The notes beneath the pieces were generated by a model that ran no database searches, was not told the DNA's origin, and worked only from the letters and a program-made list of their open reading frames with translations. DNA of 64,000 nucleotides from Colletes latitarsis (taxonomy: Eukaryota > Arthropoda > Insecta > Hymenoptera > Colletidae): the NCBI RefSeq assembly GCF_051014445.1, contig NC_135141.1, forward strand, positions 4,216,001 through 4,280,000. The letters are read 5' to 3'. The translations under genes and the position numbers were made by a program. This document shows, piece by piece, positions 1-11,523 of this stretch; within the stretch, counting starts at the first letter, position 1, and every line of letters begins with the position of its first letter.

Positions 1-96
1 TTCCACATTACTATGTGATTCAAACCCAGACCTAACCCAGGATCTGGCCAACAGGTATGCGAAGAAGGCAAAGTCATGAGCCAGATGCGAGCATAA

Positions 97-118
97 CCCA
101 GACCTAACCCAGACCTAA
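97..118. repeat. 11-bp sub-repeat tract (two units), type example
   Basis: CCCAGACCTAA is present twice in direct succession at 97-107 and 108-118, followed by CCGG. Nearly every monomer in the window has this tract at the same place. Variants include AACCAAGACC, AACCCTGACC, AACCCACACC, CCCAGAACTAA and CCCAGGCATTA. Unit number varies among one, two and three. The tract is the main source of monomer length variation. Confidence 0.9.
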
Positions 119-180
119 CCGGTTTTATCCTCTAAAATATTGATCGATACCAGGTTTAATTGACTGTTACTGTGTGGTAT

Positions 181-356
181 CACATTACTACGTGATTCAA
201 ACCCGAAAAAACCCAGGATCTGGCCAACACGAATGCGGAAAAGGCAAAATCATGAGCCAGATGCGGGCATAACCCAGACCTAACCCAGACCTATCCGGTG
301 TCATCCTTTAAAATATTTATCGAAACCAGGATTTATTGACTGTTACTGTGTGGTAC
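181..356. repeat. Representative 176-bp monomer
   Basis: This copy shows the standard order of parts. The CACATTACTACGTGA box is at 181-195, the A-tract GAAAAAA at 205-211, and AGGATCTGGCC just after it. A conserved core (ATGAGCCAGATGCGGGCAT) ends near 270. Two 11-bp sub-repeats lie at 273-294, the second ending CTAT instead of CTAA. The AT-rich part (CTTTAAAATATT) follows, and a 12-bp palindrome at 349-360 spans the boundary with the next monomer. The start phase is arbitrary; I chose the junction palindrome as a convenient landmark. The length is 16 x 11 bp, which may be coincidence. Confidence 0.9.
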
Positions 357-360
357 CACA
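349..360. other. 12-bp junction palindrome TGTGGTACCACA (type example)
   Basis: TGTGGTACCACA reads the same on both strands and recurs in many monomers at the boundary I used as monomer start. Subtypes replace the centre: TGTGGTTCCACA in the GAATGGTACTG subtype, GAGGTGCCACA, TGTGGTATCACA or TGTGGTCCCACA. It is the most obvious dyad symmetry in the repeat. Whether a protein binds there or it forms a cruciform is unknown. Confidence 0.75.
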
Positions 361-532
361 TTACTACGTGACTCAAATCTGAAAAAACCCAGGATCTGGC
401 CAACAAGTATGCGAAGAAGGCAAAATCATGAGCCAGATGCGGGCATGACCCAGAACTAACCCAGGCATTACCGGTTTTATCCTTTGAAATATTGATCGAA
501 ACCAGGATTTATTGACTGTTACTGTGTGGTTC

Positions 533-697
533 CACATTACTACGTGACTCAAATCTGAAAAAACCCAGGATCTGGCCAACAAGTATGCGAAGAAGGCAAA
601 ATCATGAGCCAGATGCGGGCATAACCCAGACCTAACCGGTTTTATCCTCTAAAATATTGATCGATACCAGGTTTAATTGAATGGTACTGTGTGGTTC
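533..697. repeat. Short 165-bp monomer with a single sub-repeat
   Basis: The distance from the box at 533 to the next at 698 is 165 bp. The missing 11 bp are exactly one CCCAGACCTAA unit: this copy goes from GGGCATAACCCAGACCTAA directly into CCGGTTTTATCC, while standard copies have two units there. Other 165-bp copies carry the same deletion, often linked to the GTGGATCGAAACC subtype (for example near 1150, 4850, 6600, 13250, 18300 and 21110). The length is a multiple of three, so it keeps minus-strand reading frames in phase. Confidence 0.9.
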
Positions 698-960
698 CAC
701 AATACTGTGTGATTCAAACCCAGACCTAACCCAGGATCTGGCCAACAAGTATGCGAAGAAGGCAAAATCATGAGCCAGGTGCGGGCATAACCCAGACCTA
801 ACCCAGACCTAACCGGATTTATCCTCTGAAATATTGATCGATACAAGGTTTAATTGACTGTTACTGTGTGGTACCACATTACTACGTGACTCAAATCTGA
901 AAAAACCCAGGATCTGGCCAACAAGTATGCGATGAAGGTAAAATCATGAGCCAGAAGTGA

Positions 961-2175
961 GCATAGCCCAGACCTAACCCAGACCTAACCGGATTTATCC
1001 TCTGAAATATTGATCGATACAAGGTTTAATTGACTGTTACTGTGTGGTACCACATTACTACGTCATGCAAACCCGAAAAAACCCAGGATCTGGTAAACGA
1101 GTATGCGAAGAAGGCAAAATCATGAGCCAGATGCGGGCATAACCCAGACCTAACCGGTTTTATCCTCTAAAATGTGGATCGAAACCAGGTTTAATTGAAT
1201 GTTTCAGTGTGGTGTCACATTACTACGTGATTCAAACCGAGAAAACCCAGGATCTGGCCGACAAGTATGCGAAGAAGGCAAAATCATGAGCCAGATGCGG
1301 GCATAACCCAGACCTAACCAAGACCTAACCGGTGTTACCGACTAAAATACTGACCGTATCCAGGTTTAATTGACTGTTACTGTGTGGTACCACATTACTA
1401 CGTGATTCAAACCCGCAAAAAACCCAGGATATGGCCAACAAGTATGCGAAGAAGGCAAAACCATGAGCCAGATGCGGGCATAACCCAGACCTAACCCAGA
1501 CCTAACCGGTTTTATCCTCTAAAATATTGATCGATACCAGGTTTAATTGAATGGTACTGTGTGGTTCCACAATACTATGTGATTCAAACCCAGACCTAAC
1601 CCAGGATCTGGCCAACAAGTATGCGAAGAAGGCAAAATCATGAGCCAGATGCGGGCATAACCCAGACCTAACCGGGGTTACCGACTAAAACACTGACCGA
1701 ATCCAGGTTTAATTGACTATCACAGTGAGGTGCCACATTACTACGTGATTCAAACCCGAAAAAACCCAGGATCCGGCCAACAAGTATGCGAAGAAGGCAA
1801 AATCATGAGCCAGATGCGGGCATAACCCAGACCTATCCCAGAACTGACCGCATTTTTCCTCTAAAATATTGATCGATACCAGGTTTAATTGACTGTTACT
1901 GTGTGGTACCACATTACTACTTCATGCAAACCCGAAAAAACCCAGGATCTGGCCAACACGAATGCGGAAAAGGCAAAATCATGAGCCAGATGCGGGCATA
2001 ACCCAGACCTAACCCAGACCTAACCGGTTTTATCCCCTAAAATATTGATCGATACCAGGTTTAATTGAATGGTACTGTGTGGTTCCACATTACTATGTGA
2101 TTCAAACCCAGACCTAACCCAGGATCTGGTAAACAAGTATGCGAAAAAGGCAAAATCATGATCCAAATGCGGGCA
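961..2175. repeat. Duplicated segment, partner of 18116-19330
   Basis: Seven monomers match 18116-19330 at an offset of 17155. Shared rare variants include ACTACGTCATGCAAACC near 1060, CCCGCAAAAAACCCAGGATATGG near 1414, and TTCATGCAAACC near 1922. A further partial copy of 1120-1675 lies at 14970-15525 (offset 13850). The match to 18116-19330 ends where this copy has GGGCATATCACAGCCCTAACC. Confidence 0.8.
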
Positions 2176-2345
2176 TATCACAGCCCTAACCCAGACCTAA
2201 CCGGTGTTATCCACTAAAATATTTATCGATACCAGGTTTAATTGAATGGTACTGTGTGGTTCAACATTACTACGTGATTCAAACCCAGACCTAACCCAGG
2301 ATCTGGCCAACAAGTATGCGAAGAAGGCAAAATCATGAGCCAGAT
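2035..2345. repeat. Duplicated segment, partner of 22695-23005
   Basis: The uncommon sequence GGGCATATCACAGCCCTAACC near 2170 has its only close relative near 22830 (ATATCCCAGCCC). Flanking monomers match at an offset of about 20660. The same two-monomer piece is absent from the 18.1-20.9 kb copy, so this copy and the one at 22.7 kb share history that the middle one lost or never had. Confidence 0.65.
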
Positions 2346-3005
2346 GCGGGCATAACCCAGACCTAACCCAGACCAAACCGGTATTATCCTCTAAAATGTG
2401 GTTGGACACCAGGTTTAATTGACTGTTTCAGTGTGGTACCACATTACTACGTGACTCAAACCCGAAAAAACCCAGGATCTGGCCAACAAGTATGCAATGA
2501 AGGCAAAATCATGAGCCAGAAGCGGGCATAACCCAGACCTAACCCAGACCTAACCGGATTTATCCTCTAAAATATAGATCGATACAAGTTTTAATTGACT
2601 GTTACTGTGTAGTACCACATTACTACGTGATTCAGACCCGAAAATACCCAGGATCTGGTAAACAAGTATGCGAAGAAGGCAAAATCATGATCCAAATGCG
2701 GGCATAACCCAGACCTAACCCAGACCTAACCGGGTGTCATCCACTAAAATATTGATCGATACCAGGTTTAATTGAATGGTACTGTGTGGTTCCACATTAC
2801 TACGTGATTTAAACCCAGACCTAACCCAGGATCTGGCCAACAAGTATGCGAAGAAGGCAAAATCATGAGCCAGATGCGGGCATGACCCAGATGTAACCCA
2901 GGCATTACCGGTTTTATCCTTTAAAATATTGATCGAAACCAGGTTTTATTGACTGCTACAGTGTGGTACGACATTACTACGTGATTCAAATCCGAAAAAA
3001 CCCAG
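2308..3005. repeat. Duplicated segment, partner of 5298-5995
   Basis: Four monomers match 5298-5995 at an offset of 2990. Markers are GACCAAACCGGTATTATCC with GTGGTTGGACACC, AAGTATGCAATGAAGG, ATCATGATCCAAATGCGGG and TGACTGCTACAGTGTGGTACGAC. The match ends at GGATCTGTCC here and GGATCTGGTAAACGAG in the partner. Confidence 0.8.
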
Positions 3006-3232
3006 GATCTGTCCAACAAGTATGCGAAGAAGGCAAAATCATGAGCCAGATGCGGGCATAACCCAGACCTAACCCAGACCTAACCGGTGTCATCGTTTAA
3101 AATATTGATCGAAACCAGGATTTATTGACTGTTACTGTGTGGTACCACATTACTACGTGACTCAAATCTGAAAAAACCCAGGATCTGGCCAACAAGTATG
3201 CGAAGAAGGCAAAATCATGAGCCAGATGCGGG

Positions 3233-4648
3233 CATAACCCAGTCCTAACCAAGACCTAACCGGTGTTACCGACTAAAATACTGACCGTATCCAGGTTTAA
3301 TTGACTGTTACTGTGTGGTACCACATTACTACGTGATTCAAACCCAGACCTTACCCAGGATCTGGCCAACAAGTATGCGATGAAGGCAAAATCATGAGCC
3401 AGATGTGGGCATAGCCCAGACCTAAACCAGACCTAACCGGATTTATCCTCTGAAATATTGATCGATACAAGGATTAATTGACTGTTACTGTGTGGTACCA
3501 CATTACTACTTCATGCAAACCCGAAAAAACCCAGGATCTGGTAAACGAGTATGCGTAGAAAGCAAAATCATGAGCCAGATGCGGGCATAACCCAGACCTA
3601 ACCCAGACCTAACCGGTTTTATCCTCTAAAATATTGATCGATACCAGGTTTAATTGAATGGTACTGTGTGGTTCCACATTACTACGTGATTCAATACCCA
3701 GACCTTACCCAGGATCTGGCCAACAAGTATGCGATGAAGGCAAAATCATGGGCCAGATGCGGGCATAACCCAGACCTAACCCAGACCTAACCGGTTTTAT
3801 CCTCTAAAATATTGATCGATACCAGGTTTAATTGAATGGTACTGTGTGGTTCCACATTATTACGTGATTCAAACCCAGACCTTACCCAGGATCTGGCCAA
3901 CAAGTGTGCGATGAAGGCAAAATCATGAGCCAGTTGCGGGCATAACCCAGTCCTAACCAAGACCTAACCGGTGTTACCGACTAAAATACTGACCGTATCC
4001 AGGTTTAATTGACTGTTACTGTGTGGTACCACATTACTACGTGATTCAAACCCAGACCTTACCCAGGATCTGGCCAACAAGTATGCGATGAAGGCAAAAT
4101 CATGAGCCAGATGTGGGCATAGCCCGGACCTAAACCAGACCTGACCGGATTTATCCTCTGAAATATTGATCGATACAAGGATTAATTGACTGTTACTGTG
4201 TGGTACCACATTACTACTTCATGCAAACCCGAAAAAACCCAGGATCTGGTAAACGAGTATGCGAAGCAAGCAAAATCATGAGCCAGATGCGGGCATAACC
4301 CAGACCTAACCCAGACCTAACCGGTTTTATCCTCTAAAATATTGATCGATACCAGGTTTAATTGAATGGTACTGTGTGGTTCCACATTACTACGTGATTC
4401 AATACCCAGACCTTACCCAGGATCTGGCCAACAAGTATGCGATGAAGGCAAAATCATGGGCCAGATGCGGGCATAACCCAGACCTAACCCAGACCTAACC
4501 GGTTTTATCCTCTAAAATATTGATCGATACCAGGTTTAATTGAATGGTACTGTGTGGTTCCACATTATTACGTGATTCAAGCCCAGACCTTACCCAGGAT
4601 CTGGCCAACAAGTGTGCGATGAAGGCAAAATCATGAGCCAGATGCGGG
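3233..4648. repeat. 708-bp four-monomer tandem duplication
   Basis: 3233-3940 is repeated as 3941-4648 with few differences. Both halves carry CCTAACCAAGACC with TTACCGACTAAAATACTGACCG, then the TTCATGCAAACCC subtype, GATTCAATACCCAGACC, ATCATGGGCCAG and CACATTATTACGTG. The same pair is found again at 9020-10435 (offset 5787), so the duplication is older than that larger duplication. The related segment at 20.2-20.9 kb has only one copy. Confidence 0.82.
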
Positions 4649-7600
4649 CATAACCCAGATCTAACCCAGACCTAACCGGGGTTACCGACTAAACTACTGA
4701 CCGAATCCAGGTTTAATTGTCTGTCAGTGTGATGTGGCACATTACTACGTGATTCAACCTCGAAAAAAACCCAGGATCTGACCAACAAGTATGCGAAGAA
4801 GGCAAAATCATGAGCCAGATGCGGGCATAACCCAGACCTAACCGGTTTTATCCTCTAAAATGTGGATCGAGACCAGGGTTAATTGACTCTTCAGTGTGGT
4901 ATCACATTACTACGTGATTCAAACCGAGAAAACCCAGGATCTGGCCGACAAGTATGCGAAGAAGGCAAAATCATGAGCCAGATGCGGGCATAACCCAGAC
5001 CTAACCAAGACCTAACCGGCGTTACCGACTAAAATACTGACCGTATCCAGGTTTAATTGACTGTTACTGTGTGGTACCACATTACTACGTGACTCAAATC
5101 TGAAAAAACCCAGGATCTGGCCAACATGTATGCGAAAAAGGCAAAATCATGAGCCAGATGCGGGCATAACCCAGACCTAACCCAGACCTAACCGGTTTTA
5201 TCCTCTAAAATATTGATCGATACCAGGTTTAATTGAATGGTACTGTGTGGTTCCACATTACTACGTGACTCAAACCCGAAAAAACCCAGGATACGACCAA
5301 CAAGTATGCGAAGAAGGCAAAATCATGAGCCAGATGCGGGCATAACCCAGACCTAACCCAGACCAAACCGGTATTATCCTCTAAAATGTGGTTGGACACC
5401 AGGTTTAATTGACTGTTTCAGTGTGGTACCACATTACTACGTGACTCAAACCCGAAAAAACCCAGGATCTGGCCAACAAGTATGCAATGAAGGCAAAATC
5501 ATGAGCCAGAAGCGGGCATAACCCAGACCTAACCCAGACCTAACCGGATTTATCCTCTAAAATATTGATCGATACAAGTTTTAATTGACTGTTACTGTGT
5601 AGTACCACATTACTACGTGATTCAGACCCGAAAATACCCAGGATCTGGTAAACAAGTATGCGAAGAAGGCAAAATCATGATCCAAATGCGGGCATAACCC
5701 AGACCTAACCCAGACCTAACCGGGTGTCATCCACTAAAATATTGATCGATACCAGGTTTAATTGAATGGTACTGTGTGGTTCCACATTACTACGTGATTT
5801 AAACCCAGACCTAACCCAGGATCTGGCCAACAAGTATGCGAAGAAGGCAAAATCATGAGCCAGATGCGGGCATGACCCAGATGTAACCCAGGCATTACCG
5901 GTTTTATCCTTTAAAATATTGATCGAAACCAGGTTTTATTGACTGCTACAGTGTGGTACGACATTACTACGTGATTCAAATCCGAAAAAACCCAGGATCT
6001 GGTAAACGAGTATGCGAAGAAGGCAAAATCATGAGCCAGATGCGGGCATAACCCAGACCTAACCCAGACCTAACCGGGGTTACCGACTAAAATACTGACC
6101 GAATCCAGGTTCAATAGACAGTCACTGTGAGGTGTCACATTACTACGTGGTTCAAACCCGAAAAAACCCAGGATCCGGCCAACAAGTATGCGAAGGAGGC
6201 AAAATCATGAGCCAGATGCAGGCATAACCCAGACCTAACCCAGACCTATCCGGTGTCATCCTTTAAAATATTGATCGAAACCAGGATTTATTGACTGTTA
6301 CTGTGTGGTACCATATTACTACGTGACTCAAATCTGAAAAAACCCAGGATCTGGCCAACAAGTATGCGAAGAAGGCAAAATCATGAGCCAGATGCGGGCA
6401 TGACCCAGAACTAACCCAGGCATTACCGGTTTTATCCTTTGAAATATTGATCGAAACCAGGATTTATTGACTGTTACTGTGTGGTACCACATTACTACGT
6501 GACTCAAATCTGAAAAAACCCAGTATCTGGCCAACAAGTATGCGAAGAAGGCAAAATCATGAGCCAGATGCGGGCATAACCCAGACCTAACCGGTTTTAT
6601 CCTCTAAAATGTGGATCGAAACCAGGTTTAATTGACTGTTTCAGTGTGGTATCACATTACTACGTGATTCAAACCCGAAAAAACCCAGGATCTGGTAAAC
6701 AAGTATGCGATGATGGCAAAATCATGAGCCAGATGCGGGCATAACCCAGACCTATCCCAGACATAACCTGTTTTATCCTCTAAAATACTTATCGACACCA
6801 GGTTTAATTGAATTATATTGTGTGGTTCCACATTACTACGTGATTCAAACCCAGACCTTACCCAGGATCTGGCCAACAAGTATGCGATGAAGGCAAAATC
6901 ATGAACCAGAAGTGGGCATAGCCCAGACCTAACCCAGACCTAACCGGATTTATCCTCTGAAATATTGATCGATACAAGGTTTAATTGACTGTTACTGTGT
7001 GGTACCACATTACTACGTCATGCAAACCCGAAAAAACCCAGGATCTGGTAAACGAGTATGCGAAGAAGGCAAAATCATGAGCCAGATGCGGGCATAACCC
7101 AGACCTAACCCAGACCTATCCGATGTCATCCTTTAAAATATTGATCGAAACCAGGATTTATTGACTGTTACTGTGTGGTACCACATTACTACGTGACTCA
7201 AATCTGAAAAAACCCAGGATCTGGCCAACAAGTATGCGAAGAAGGCAAAATCATGAGCCAGATGCGGGCATGACACAGAACTAACCCAGACCTATCCGGT
7301 GTCATCCTTTAAAATATTGATCGAAACCAGGATTTATTGACTGTTACTGTGTGGTACCATATTACTACGTGACTCAAATCTGAAAAAACCCAGGATCTGG
7401 CCAACAAGTATGCGAAGAAGGCAAAATCATGAGCCAGATGCGGGCATGACCCAGAACTAACCCAGGCATTACCGGTTTTATCCTTTGAAATATTGATCGA
7501 AACCAGGATTTATTGACTGTTACTGTGTGGTACCACATTACTACGTGATTCAAACCCAGACCTTACCCAGGATCTGGCCAACAAGTATGCGATGAAGGCA

Positions 7601-8150
7601 AAATCATGAGCCAGATGCGGGCATAACCCAGACCTAACCCAGACCTAACCGGGGTTACCGACTAAAATACTGACCGAATCCAGGTTCAATAGACAGTCAC
7701 TGTGAGGTGTCACATTACTACGTGGTTCAAACCCGAAAAAACCCAGGATCCGGCCAACAAGTATGCGAAGGAGGCAAAATCATGAGCCAGATGCGGGCAT
7801 AACCCAGACCTAACCCAGACCTATCCGGTGTCATCCTTTAAAATATTGATCGAAACCAGGATTTATTGACTGTTACTGTGTGGTACCATATTACTACGTG
7901 ACTCAAATCTGAAAAAACCCAGGATCTGGCCAACAAGTATGCGAAGAAGGCAAAATCATGAGCCAGATGCGGGCATGACCCAGAACTAACCCAGGCATTA
8001 CCGGTTTTATCCTTTGAAATATTGATCGAAACCAGGATTTATTGACTGTTACTGTGTGGTACCACATTACTACGTGACTCAAATCTGAAAAAACCCAGTA
8101 TCTGGCCAACAAGTATGCGAAGAAGGCAAAATCATGAGCCAGATGCGGGC
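4640..8150. repeat. 3.5-kb block, partner of 11302-14812
   Basis: About 20 monomers match 11302-14812 at a constant offset of 6662. Shared markers include CAACCTCGAAAAAAACCC, CCAGGATACGACC, GACCAAACCG with GTGGTTGGACACC, GGTTCAATAGACAGTCACTG, and CCCAGTATCTGG. The match ends near 8150, where this copy continues with GCGGGCATAACCC and the partner with GCATGACACAG. The constant offset shows that no indel has separated the two copies. Confidence 0.85.
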
Positions 8151-8815
8151 ATAACCCAGACCTAACCGGTTTTATCCTCTAAAATGTGGATCGAAACCAG
8201 GTTTAATTGACTGTTTCAGTGTGGTATCACATTACTACGTGATTCAAACCCGAAAAAACCCAGGATCTGGTAAACAAGTATGCGAAGATGGCAAAATCAT
8301 GAGCCAGATGCGGGCATAACCCAGACCTATCCCAGACATAACCTGTTTTATCCTCTAAAATACTTATCGACACCAGGTTTAATTGAATTATATTGTGTGG
8401 TTCCACATTACTACGTGATTCAAACCCAGACCTTACCCAGGATCTGGCCAACAAGTATGCGATGAAGGCAAAATCATGAGCCGGAAGTGGGCATAGCCCA
8501 GACCTAACCCAGACCTAACCGGATTTATCCTCTGAAATATTGATCGATACAAGGTTTAATTGACTGTTACTGTGTGGTACCACATTACTACGTCATGCAA
8601 ACCCGAAAAAACCCAGGATCTGGTAAACGAGTATGCGAAGAAGGCAAAATCATGAGCCAGATGCGGGCATAACCCAGACCTAACCCAGACCTATCCGATG
8701 TCATCCTTTAAAATATTGATCGAAACCAGGATTTATTGACTGTTACTGTGTGGTACCACATTACTACGTGACTCAAATCTGAAAAAACCCAGGATCTGGC
8801 CAACAAGTATGCGAT
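6020..8815. repeat. 1575-bp nine-monomer duplication
   Basis: 6020-7240 is repeated at 7595-8815 with an offset of 1575 bp. Both copies carry GGTTCAATAGACAGTCACTG, the ACCATATTACTACG junction, CCCAGTATCTGG and the CATAACCTGTTTTATCC monomer. The intervening 7241-7594 holds two monomers of the GATTTATTGACTG subtype. The block is itself largely copied at 12.7-14.8 kb. Confidence 0.78.
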
Positions 8816-9019
8816 GAAGGCAAAATCATGGGCCAGATGCGGGCATAACCCAGACCTAACCCAGACCTAACCGGATTTATCCTCTGAAATATTGATCGAT
8901 ACAAGGTTTAATTGACTGTTACTGTGTGGTACCACATTACTACGTCATGCAAACCCGAAAAAACCCAGGATCTGGCCAACAAGTATGCGATGAAGGCAAA
9001 GTCATGAGCCAGATGCGGG

Positions 9020-10647
9020 CATAACCCAGACCTAACCCTGACCTAACCGGTGTTACCGACTAAAATACTGACCGTATCCAGGTTTAATTGACTGTTACTG
9101 TGTGGTACCACATTACTACGTGATTCAAACCCAGACCTTACCCAGGATCTGGCCAACAAGTATGCGATGAAGGCAAAATCATGAGCCAGATGTGGGCATA
9201 GCCCAGACCTAAACCAGACCTAACCGGATTTATCCTCTGAAATATTGATCGATACAAGGATTAATTGACTGTTACTGTGTGGTACCACATTACTACTTCA
9301 TGCAAACCCGAAAAAACCCAGGATCTGGTAAACGAGTATGCGTAGAAAGCAAAATCATGAGCCAGATGCGGGCATAACCCAGACCTAACCCAGACCTAAC
9401 CGGTTTTATCCTCTAAAATATTGATCGATACCAGGTTTAATTGAATGGTACTGTGTGGTTCCACATTACTACGTGATTCAATACCCAGACCTTACCCAGG
9501 ATCTGGCCAACAAGTATGCGATGAAGGCAAAATCATGGGCCAGATGCGGGCATAACCCAGACCTAACCCAGACCTAACCGGTTTTATCCTCTAAAATATT
9601 GATCGATACCAGGTTTAATTGAATGGTACTGTGTGGTTCCACATTATTACGTGATTCAAACCCAGACCTTACCCAGGATCTGGCCAACAAGTGTGCGATG
9701 AAGGCAAAATCATGAGCCAGTTGCGGGCATAACCCAGTCCTAACCAAGACCTAACCGGTGTTACCGACTAAAATACTGACCGTATCCAGGTTTAATTGAC
9801 TGTTACTGTGTGGTACCACATTACTACGTGATTCAAACCCAGACCTTACCCAGGATCTGGCCAACAAGTATGCGATGAAGGCAAAATCATGAGCCAGATG
9901 TGGGCATAGCCCAGACCTAAACCAGACCTGACCGGATTTATCCTCTGAAATATTGATCGATACAAGGATTAATTGACTGTTACTGTGTGGTACCACATTA
10001 CTACTTCATGCAAACCCGAAAAAACCCAGGATCTGGTAAACGAGTATGCGAAGCAAGCAAAATCATGAGCCAGATGCGGGCATAACCCAGACCTAACCCA
10101 GACCTAACCGGTTTTATCCTCTAAAATATTGATCGATACCAGGTTTAATTGAATGGTACTGTGTGGTTCCACATTACTACGTGATTCAATACCCAGACCT
10201 TACCCAGGATCTGGCCAACAAGTATGCGATGAAGGCAAAATCATGGGCCAGATGCGGGCATAACCCAGGCCTAACCCAGACCTAACCGGTTTTATCCTCT
10301 AAAATATTGATCGATACCAGGTTTAATTGAATGGTACTGTGTGGTTCCACATTATTACGTGATTCAAGCCCAGACCTTACCCAGGATCTGGCCAACAAGT
10401 GTGCGATGAAGGCAAAATCATGAGCCAGATGCGGGCATAACCCAGATCTAACCCAGACCTAACCGGGGTTACCGACTAAACTACTGACCGAATCCAGGTT
10501 TAATTGTCTGTCAGTGTGATGTGGCACATTACTACGTGATTCAACCTCGAAAAAAACCCAGGATCTGACCAACAAGTATGCGAAGAAGGCAAAATCATGA
10601 GCCAGATGCGGGCATAACCCAGACCTAACCGGTTTTATCCTCTAAAA
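9020..10647. repeat. 1.6-kb block, partner of 3233-4860
   Basis: This block matches 3233-4860 at an offset of 5787 and includes the 708-bp tandem pair. The match ends where this copy has CTAAAATATTGATCG and the earlier one CTAAAATGTGGATCG. Near its right end a local 875-bp duplication starts. Confidence 0.8.
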
Positions 10648-11523
10648 TATTGATCGATACCAGGTTTAATTGAATGGTACTGTGTGGTTCCACATTACTA
10701 CGTGATTCAATACCCAGACCTTACCCAGGATCTGGCCAACAAGTATGCGATGAAGGCAAAATCATGGGCCAGATGCGGGCATAACCCAGGCCTAAACCAG
10801 ACCTGACCGGATTTATCCTCTGAAATATTGATCGATACAAGGATTAATTGACTGTTACTGTGTGGTACCACATTACTACTTCATGCAAACCCGAAAAAAC
10901 CCAGGATCTGGTAAACGAGTATGCGAAGCAAGCAAAATCATGAGCCAGATGCGGGCATAACCCAGACCTAACCCAGACCTAACCGGTTTTATCCTCTAAA
11001 ATATTGATCGATACCAGGTTTAATTGAATGGTACTGTGTGGTTCCACATTACTACGTGATTCAATACACAGACCTTACCCAGGATCTGGCCAACAAGTAT
11101 GCGATGAAGGCAAAATCATGGGCCAGATGCGGGCATAACCCAGGCCTAACCCAGACCTAACCGGTTTTATCCTCTAAAATATTGATCGATACCAGGTTTA
11201 ATTGAATGGTACTGTGTGGTTCCACATTATTACGTGATTCAAGCCCAGACCTTACCCAGGATCTGGCCAACAAGTGTGCGATGAAGGCAAAATCATGAGC
11301 CAGATGCGGGCATAACCCAGATCTAACCCAGACCTAACCGGGGTTACCGACTAAACTACTGACCGAATCCAGGTTTAATTGTCTGTCAGTGTGATGTGGC
11401 ACATTACTACGTGATTCAACCTCGAAAAAAACCCAGGATCTGACCAACAAGTATGCGAAGAAGGCAAAATCATGAGCCAGATGCGGGCATAACCCAGACC
11501 TAACCGGTTTTATCCTCTAAAAT
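9916..11523. repeat. 875-bp five-monomer tandem duplication
   Basis: 9916-10648 is repeated at 10791-11523 (offset 875). The CAACCTCGAAAAAAACCC marker, for example, appears near 10542 and 11417. The linking monomer (10649-10790) resembles 10128-10270, and the switch lies at about 10790 inside the sub-repeat tract, where CCCAGGCCTAA runs into ACCAGACCTGA. The duplication explains why the 5787 offset to the left of it becomes 6662 to the right. Confidence 0.8.

Larger units (their letters stand above)
1..690. repeat. Duplicated segment, partner of 16462-17151
   Basis: About 3.9 monomers match 16462-17151 at an offset of 16461 bp with few differences (for example TTTAT against TTGAT near 315). 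The rare features shared are GGCAAAGTCATGAGCC with GCGAGCATAACC near 80-95 and the CACGAATGCGGAAAAGG core near 230. The match breaks around 690-700, where this copy reads CCACAATACTGTG and the partner CCACATTACTACG. Confidence 0.8.

Noticed and set aside
97..120. Interstitial telomere repeat tract
   Set aside because: The CCTAACCC match is only eight bases and is interrupted by AGA in every unit; there is no true (CCCTAA)n run.
309..330. Replication-origin-like AT-rich element (CTTTAAAATATT region)
   Set aside because: It is present in every monomer and does not match a known origin consensus; AT-richness alone is not enough.
8280..8465. 61-codon plus-strand open frame
   Set aside because: It is caused by private substitutions in one satellite monomer; the near-identical copy at 6.7-6.9 kb does not have it. 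No ribosome-binding or promoter signal was seen.
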